From [Clostridium] symbiosum (GTDB lineage Bacteria > Bacillota > Clostridia > Lachnospirales > Lachnospiraceae): a DNA stretch of 64,000 bases. Shown in pieces: positions 61,476 through 64,000 of the stretch. Both the position numbers and the translations under genes were made by a program. The stretch covers positions 248,001 to 312,000 of the forward strand of contig CP143946.1 of assembly GCA_036419695.1 (NCBI GenBank), in the 5' to 3' direction. Under the pieces are notes generated by a model. It had not been told where the DNA came from. It saw only the letters and a program-made list of their open reading frames with translations, and made no database searches. Position 1 is the stretch's first letter. Every line of letters begins with the position of its first letter.

Positions 61476-62749
61476 CAGGATTTTTATTGTTTGGAACGTT
61501 TATCGTTCTGCTGATACTCGGTGTGCCGATTGCAGTTTCCCTTGCAGTGGCTACAATGTCGGCCATCGTATTCTCACCGGATATTACCCTTACTCTGAGT
61601 GTGGTCACACAGAGAATCTTCGGCGGACTTGACTCCACATCCATTATGGCCATTGCGTTTTTCGTACTGGCAGGAAATATCATGACGAAAGGCGGTATTT
61701 CCAGACGTCTTGTAGAATTTGCCAACTGTATTGTGGGCGGGTTCCGCGGAGGAATGTCTCTGGCCATGGTACTGGCCTGCGCTTTCTTTGCAGCCCTGTC
61801 GGGTTCGGCGCCGGCAACGGTCGTGGCGATCGGAGTTATGCTTTATCCTGATATGGTCCGTCTTGGTTACTCGAAAGAAAGAACGGCAGGTCTTCTGGTG
61901 GTCGCAGGAGGCTTGGGGCCGATTATCCCGCCATCTATTATCATGGTGGTTTACTGTACCATTACGGGAGCATCCGTAGGAAAGATGTTCAGCGCCGGTA
62001 TGGGAATCGGATTTATGATAGTAGCGGTATTAATGGCAACAATCATATTCTATGCACATAGAGAAAAATGGCCTAAAACTTCGAAAAAACTGACAGCCGG
62101 GGAATTCCTGAGAAGCTTTATTAATGCAATTCCCGCACTGATTCTGCCGATTATCATCTTGGGAGGAATTTATTCGGGAATTTTAACTCCTACGGAGTCG
62201 GCTGCTGTTGCAGTTATCTGGGCTTTAATAGCCGGTATGTTTATATATAAAGAAGTAAAATTAAAAGATTTATACCAGATTTTCCTGGAATCTGCAAAGT
62301 CATCGGCGATGGTTCTCTTTATCATTGCGACGTCTACCGCATTTGCATGGCTGTTTGCATTTGCAGGAATCTCGGCTCAGCTTGTCGCATTTGTAAACGG
62401 GCTGAACTTAAGCGCAACCACTTTCTGCCTGATTACTGCAATCATTCTTCTGATTTTCGGTACGTTCCTGGAGGGTATTGCAACAGCGGTTCTGATGGTG
62501 CCTGTACTGTGGCCGATTGCCCAGAGTTTTGGAATCGATGTAATCCATTTTGGCATGATTGTTTCAATTTCCAACGTAATCGGAACAATGACACCGCCTG
62601 TAGCCGTAAATATATTCTCGGCATCATCCGTTTCAAAGCTTAAAATGGGCGCGATTGCCAAAGGCCAGATGCCGTTTTTCATCGGATATGTAGCCGTATT
62701 TTTCTTAGTAGTACTCTTCCCACAAATCACGGCGCTCTTTGCCGGTTGA
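61472..62749 (+). CDS. dctM: TRAP transporter large permease (DctM family)
   Basis: The 425-residue protein has about twelve helices and the full DctM pattern: LLILGVPIAVSLAVATM near the start, AFFAALSGSAPATVVAIG, GLGPIIPPSIIMVVY, and NVIGTMTPPVAVNIFSASS near the end. These conserved loops form the Na+-coupled elevator of TRAP systems. It is translationally coupled to dctQ. Downstream come the IolB-like isomerase and a SerA-like dehydrogenase, making a plausible uptake-and-breakdown unit for a sugar acid. Confidence 0.95.
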   Translation: MTGFLLFGTFIVLLILGVPIAVSLAVATMSAIVFSPDITLTLSVVTQRIFGGLDSTSIMAIAFFVLAGNIMTKGGISRRLVEFANCIVGGFRGGMSLAMVLACAFFAALSGSAPATVVAIGVMLYPDMVRLGYSKERTAGLLVVAGGLGPIIPPSIIMVVYCTITGASVGKMFSAGMGIGFMIVAVLMATIIFYAHREKWPKTSKKLTAGEFLRSFINAIPALILPIIILGGIYSGILTPTESAAVAVIWALIAGMFIYKEVKLKDLYQIFLESAKSSAMVLFIIATSTAFAWLFAFAGISAQLVAFVNGLNLSATTFCLITAIILLIFGTFLEGIATAVLMVPVLWPIAQSFGIDVIHFGMIVSISNVIGTMTPPVAVNIFSASSVSKLKMGAIAKGQMPFFIGYVAVFFLVVLFPQITALFAG

Positions 62750-62812
62750 TTTTAACGGAAACACGATAAGTCGGAATAACCGGATTTGTTGATAGAAGGA
62801 GGTAAGTGAATT

Positions 62813-63631
62813 ATGTCGAATTTATGTGATGATATGAAAAACTGGCCGGTGCAGTCATCGGAAGAACCTGGATTTCATCCTGTTGTAACGCCGGAAAAAT
62901 CTAGCTGCAGGGAAGCCCAGATTTACAGGCTGAATTTAAAGGAAGGAACTTCCTATACCCTGGACTCGGGAAAACTGGAGATGCATCCGGTATTATGCGA
63001 GGGAGCAGCCGTATTGAGCGGAAATAAGGACCTGGAAGGAACTGAGCTTAAAAAATATGACAGTTTTTACATTCCGGGAGGAACGACTGTGGTAATTACC
63101 GCATCAAAGGACTGCTTCTTCTATGTGGCCGCCGCAGTCTGCGAAGGATATGGAAAAACTTTCTGCCGCAAATTTGATCCGTCTCTGCCAATCGGCGATA
63201 TCCATCAGATTCATGGCGAGGGAACCGGTCGGAGAGAGGTCATGTTTACGCTGGCTCCCCAGGATGAGGCGTCCCGCCTGCTCTGTGGATTTACATGGGG
63301 CGGTGAGGGAACCTGGACCAGCTGGCCGCCGCATCAGCATGAAGAAGATCTGGAAGAGGTTTACTGCTATTTTGATATGCCTAAACCTCACTTTGGTTTC
63401 CATGTATCCTATTTAAAGAGCGGAGATGTGGAGGAAATCATGGCACATCCGGTATATACAGGAACTTGTGTGCAGGCTCCCTGCGGTTATCATCCTACCG
63501 TTGCCAGTCCGGGAACACGCAATACCTATCTTTGGGTTCTGGCCGGATTTTCTCATGAACAGAGAAGGTATGATCTGGCGGTTCTCGATCCCGCGAGAGA
63601 AAAACTCGAATTAAATGCACCGGAGTTTTAG
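62813..63631 (+). CDS. KduI/IolB family isomerase (5-deoxy-glucuronate isomerase-like)
   Basis: The 272-residue bicupin matches the KduI/IolB family. The metal site is visible as PPHQHEEDLEEVYCYF, giving His174, His176 and Glu181, with a later His in CGYHPTVASPG. IolB converts 5-deoxy-glucuronate to 5-dehydro-2-deoxy-gluconate in inositol breakdown, and KduI acts on 5-keto-4-deoxyuronate in pectin breakdown. Length and the HxH region fit IolB better, but no other iol genes are in view, so a related uronate may be the substrate. GGAGG precedes the ATG. Confidence 0.85.
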   Translation: MSNLCDDMKNWPVQSSEEPGFHPVVTPEKSSCREAQIYRLNLKEGTSYTLDSGKLEMHPVLCEGAAVLSGNKDLEGTELKKYDSFYIPGGTTVVITASKDCFFYVAAAVCEGYGKTFCRKFDPSLPIGDIHQIHGEGTGRREVMFTLAPQDEASRLLCGFTWGGEGTWTSWPPHQHEEDLEEVYCYFDMPKPHFGFHVSYLKSGDVEEIMAHPVYTGTCVQAPCGYHPTVASPGTRNTYLWVLAGFSHEQRRYDLAVLDPAREKLELNAPEF

Positions 63632-63672
63632 GCGCGTTCAGGGGTGGGCAAGGCAGAAAGAGGAGAATTGCT

Positions 63673-64000
63673 ATGGCAAAATATAAAGTCGTAATCACGG
63701 CTCGCTCATTTGGCAAAGCGGATGAAAAGGCTTATGACTGTCTGCGTGAGGCCGGATGCGAGTGGATTAAACTGGAAGAATCGGACGGTCCTTTGGAAGA
63801 CCAGTTAAAGGATGCAATCAGGGATGCCGACGCTTTGATAGCCGGGCTTGAAGATATCGGAGCAGATATCATAGGGCAGGCAAAGAGGCTGAAAGTAATA
63901 TCCCGTTACGGAGTGGGATACGACAAGGTGGATCTGAATGCTGCAAAAGAAAAGGGAATCCAGGTCACGATTACACCCGGAGCCAACGGTGACTCGGTGG
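63673..64000 (+). CDS. SerA-like 2-hydroxyacid dehydrogenase, N-terminal part
   Basis: Only the first 109 codons are in the window. The sequence (VVITARSFGKADEKAYDCL, DADALIAGLEDIGADII, ISRYGVGYDKVDLNAAKEKG, ITPGAN) is the substrate-binding domain of phosphoglycerate-dehydrogenase-like enzymes, and the NAD motif would lie beyond the right edge. AGAGGAGAATTGCT precedes the ATG. It starts about 40 bp after the IolB-like gene and presumably belongs to the sugar-acid operon as a 2-hydroxyacid or 2-ketogluconate-type reductase. Confidence 0.82.
   Translation, partial: MAKYKVVITARSFGKADEKAYDCLREAGCEWIKLEESDGPLEDQLKDAIRDADALIAGLEDIGADIIGQAKRLKVISRYGVGYDKVDLNAAKEKGIQVTITPGANGDSV

Overview
The window looks like a chromosomal segment of a spore-forming, Gram-positive anaerobe of the Clostridia, most likely a Lachnospiraceae (Clostridium cluster XIVa-type) gut bacterium. 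This is inferred from SpoVT and SpoVG, a GlgC/GlgD pair, a class I preQ1 riboswitch on queT, a DnaD/DnaI-type primosome pair, strong AGGAGG ribosome sites, GTG/TTG starts and roughly 45-50% GC. I see no rRNA, tRNA, CRISPR array, phage or intact insertion sequence.

Layout. 1-10.7 kb: a permease tail, then two accessory catabolic blocks: LysR / aldolase-like lyase / 2-hydroxyacid dehydrogenase, and a minus-strand operon (flavin reductase, YtcJ-like amidohydrolase, GPH-type MFS carrier, MATE exporter) divergent from an AraC regulator. 10.7-18.5 kb is mostly core: preQ1 riboswitch-queT, murC, a DnaA-box cluster, dnaD-like and dnaC/dnaI-like genes, a PRPP synthetase and a zinc alcohol dehydrogenase. 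18.6-38 kb is a run of small catabolic islands, each with its own regulator: LysR with IlvD-type dehydratase and GntP; AraC with 2-hydroxyacid dehydrogenase, aromatic amino acid permease and acetamidase; two small HTH proteins with a LarA-like racemase and GltS; MerR with nitrilase, YjiH and EamA. 37-43.6 kb holds an M15 peptidase, an AraC/GyrI regulator, a YhaO/YhaN (SbcDC-like) pair and asnS. 44.3-51.5 kb is a LysR-linked regulon (YkvI-like transporter, nitrilase, DUF6282 hydrolase, second IlvD-type dehydratase, alpha/beta-hydrolase). 51.9-57 kb: glgC-glgD, spoVG, NhaC antiporter, spoVT. 57.3 kb to the end: a GntR-linked sugar-acid block (FGGY kinase, TRAP DctPQM, IolB-like isomerase, start of a SerA-like dehydrogenase).

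Most unusual content. Three intergenic loci (15351-15966, 27932-28879, 43711-44309) carry the same composite element: two very long imperfect hairpins, each about 250-350 nt and in opposite orientation, with related conserved leaders facing each other across a short AT-rich centre. Complementary sequence changes in both arms of one copy indicate that pairing is conserved, so this is a repeated structured-RNA or giant BIME/MITE-like family that I cannot match to a named one. Other points of interest: a 162-bp MITE-like element in the 5' leader of the YkvI-like gene; matching promoters before that gene and before the second ilvD-like gene; a DnaA-box cluster upstream of primosome genes, with one box inside the murC terminator; a 30-codon ORF overlapping an AraC gene; a LarA-like protein with the nickel-pincer residues but no ATG start; and an alpha/beta-hydrolase with no nucleophilic serine.
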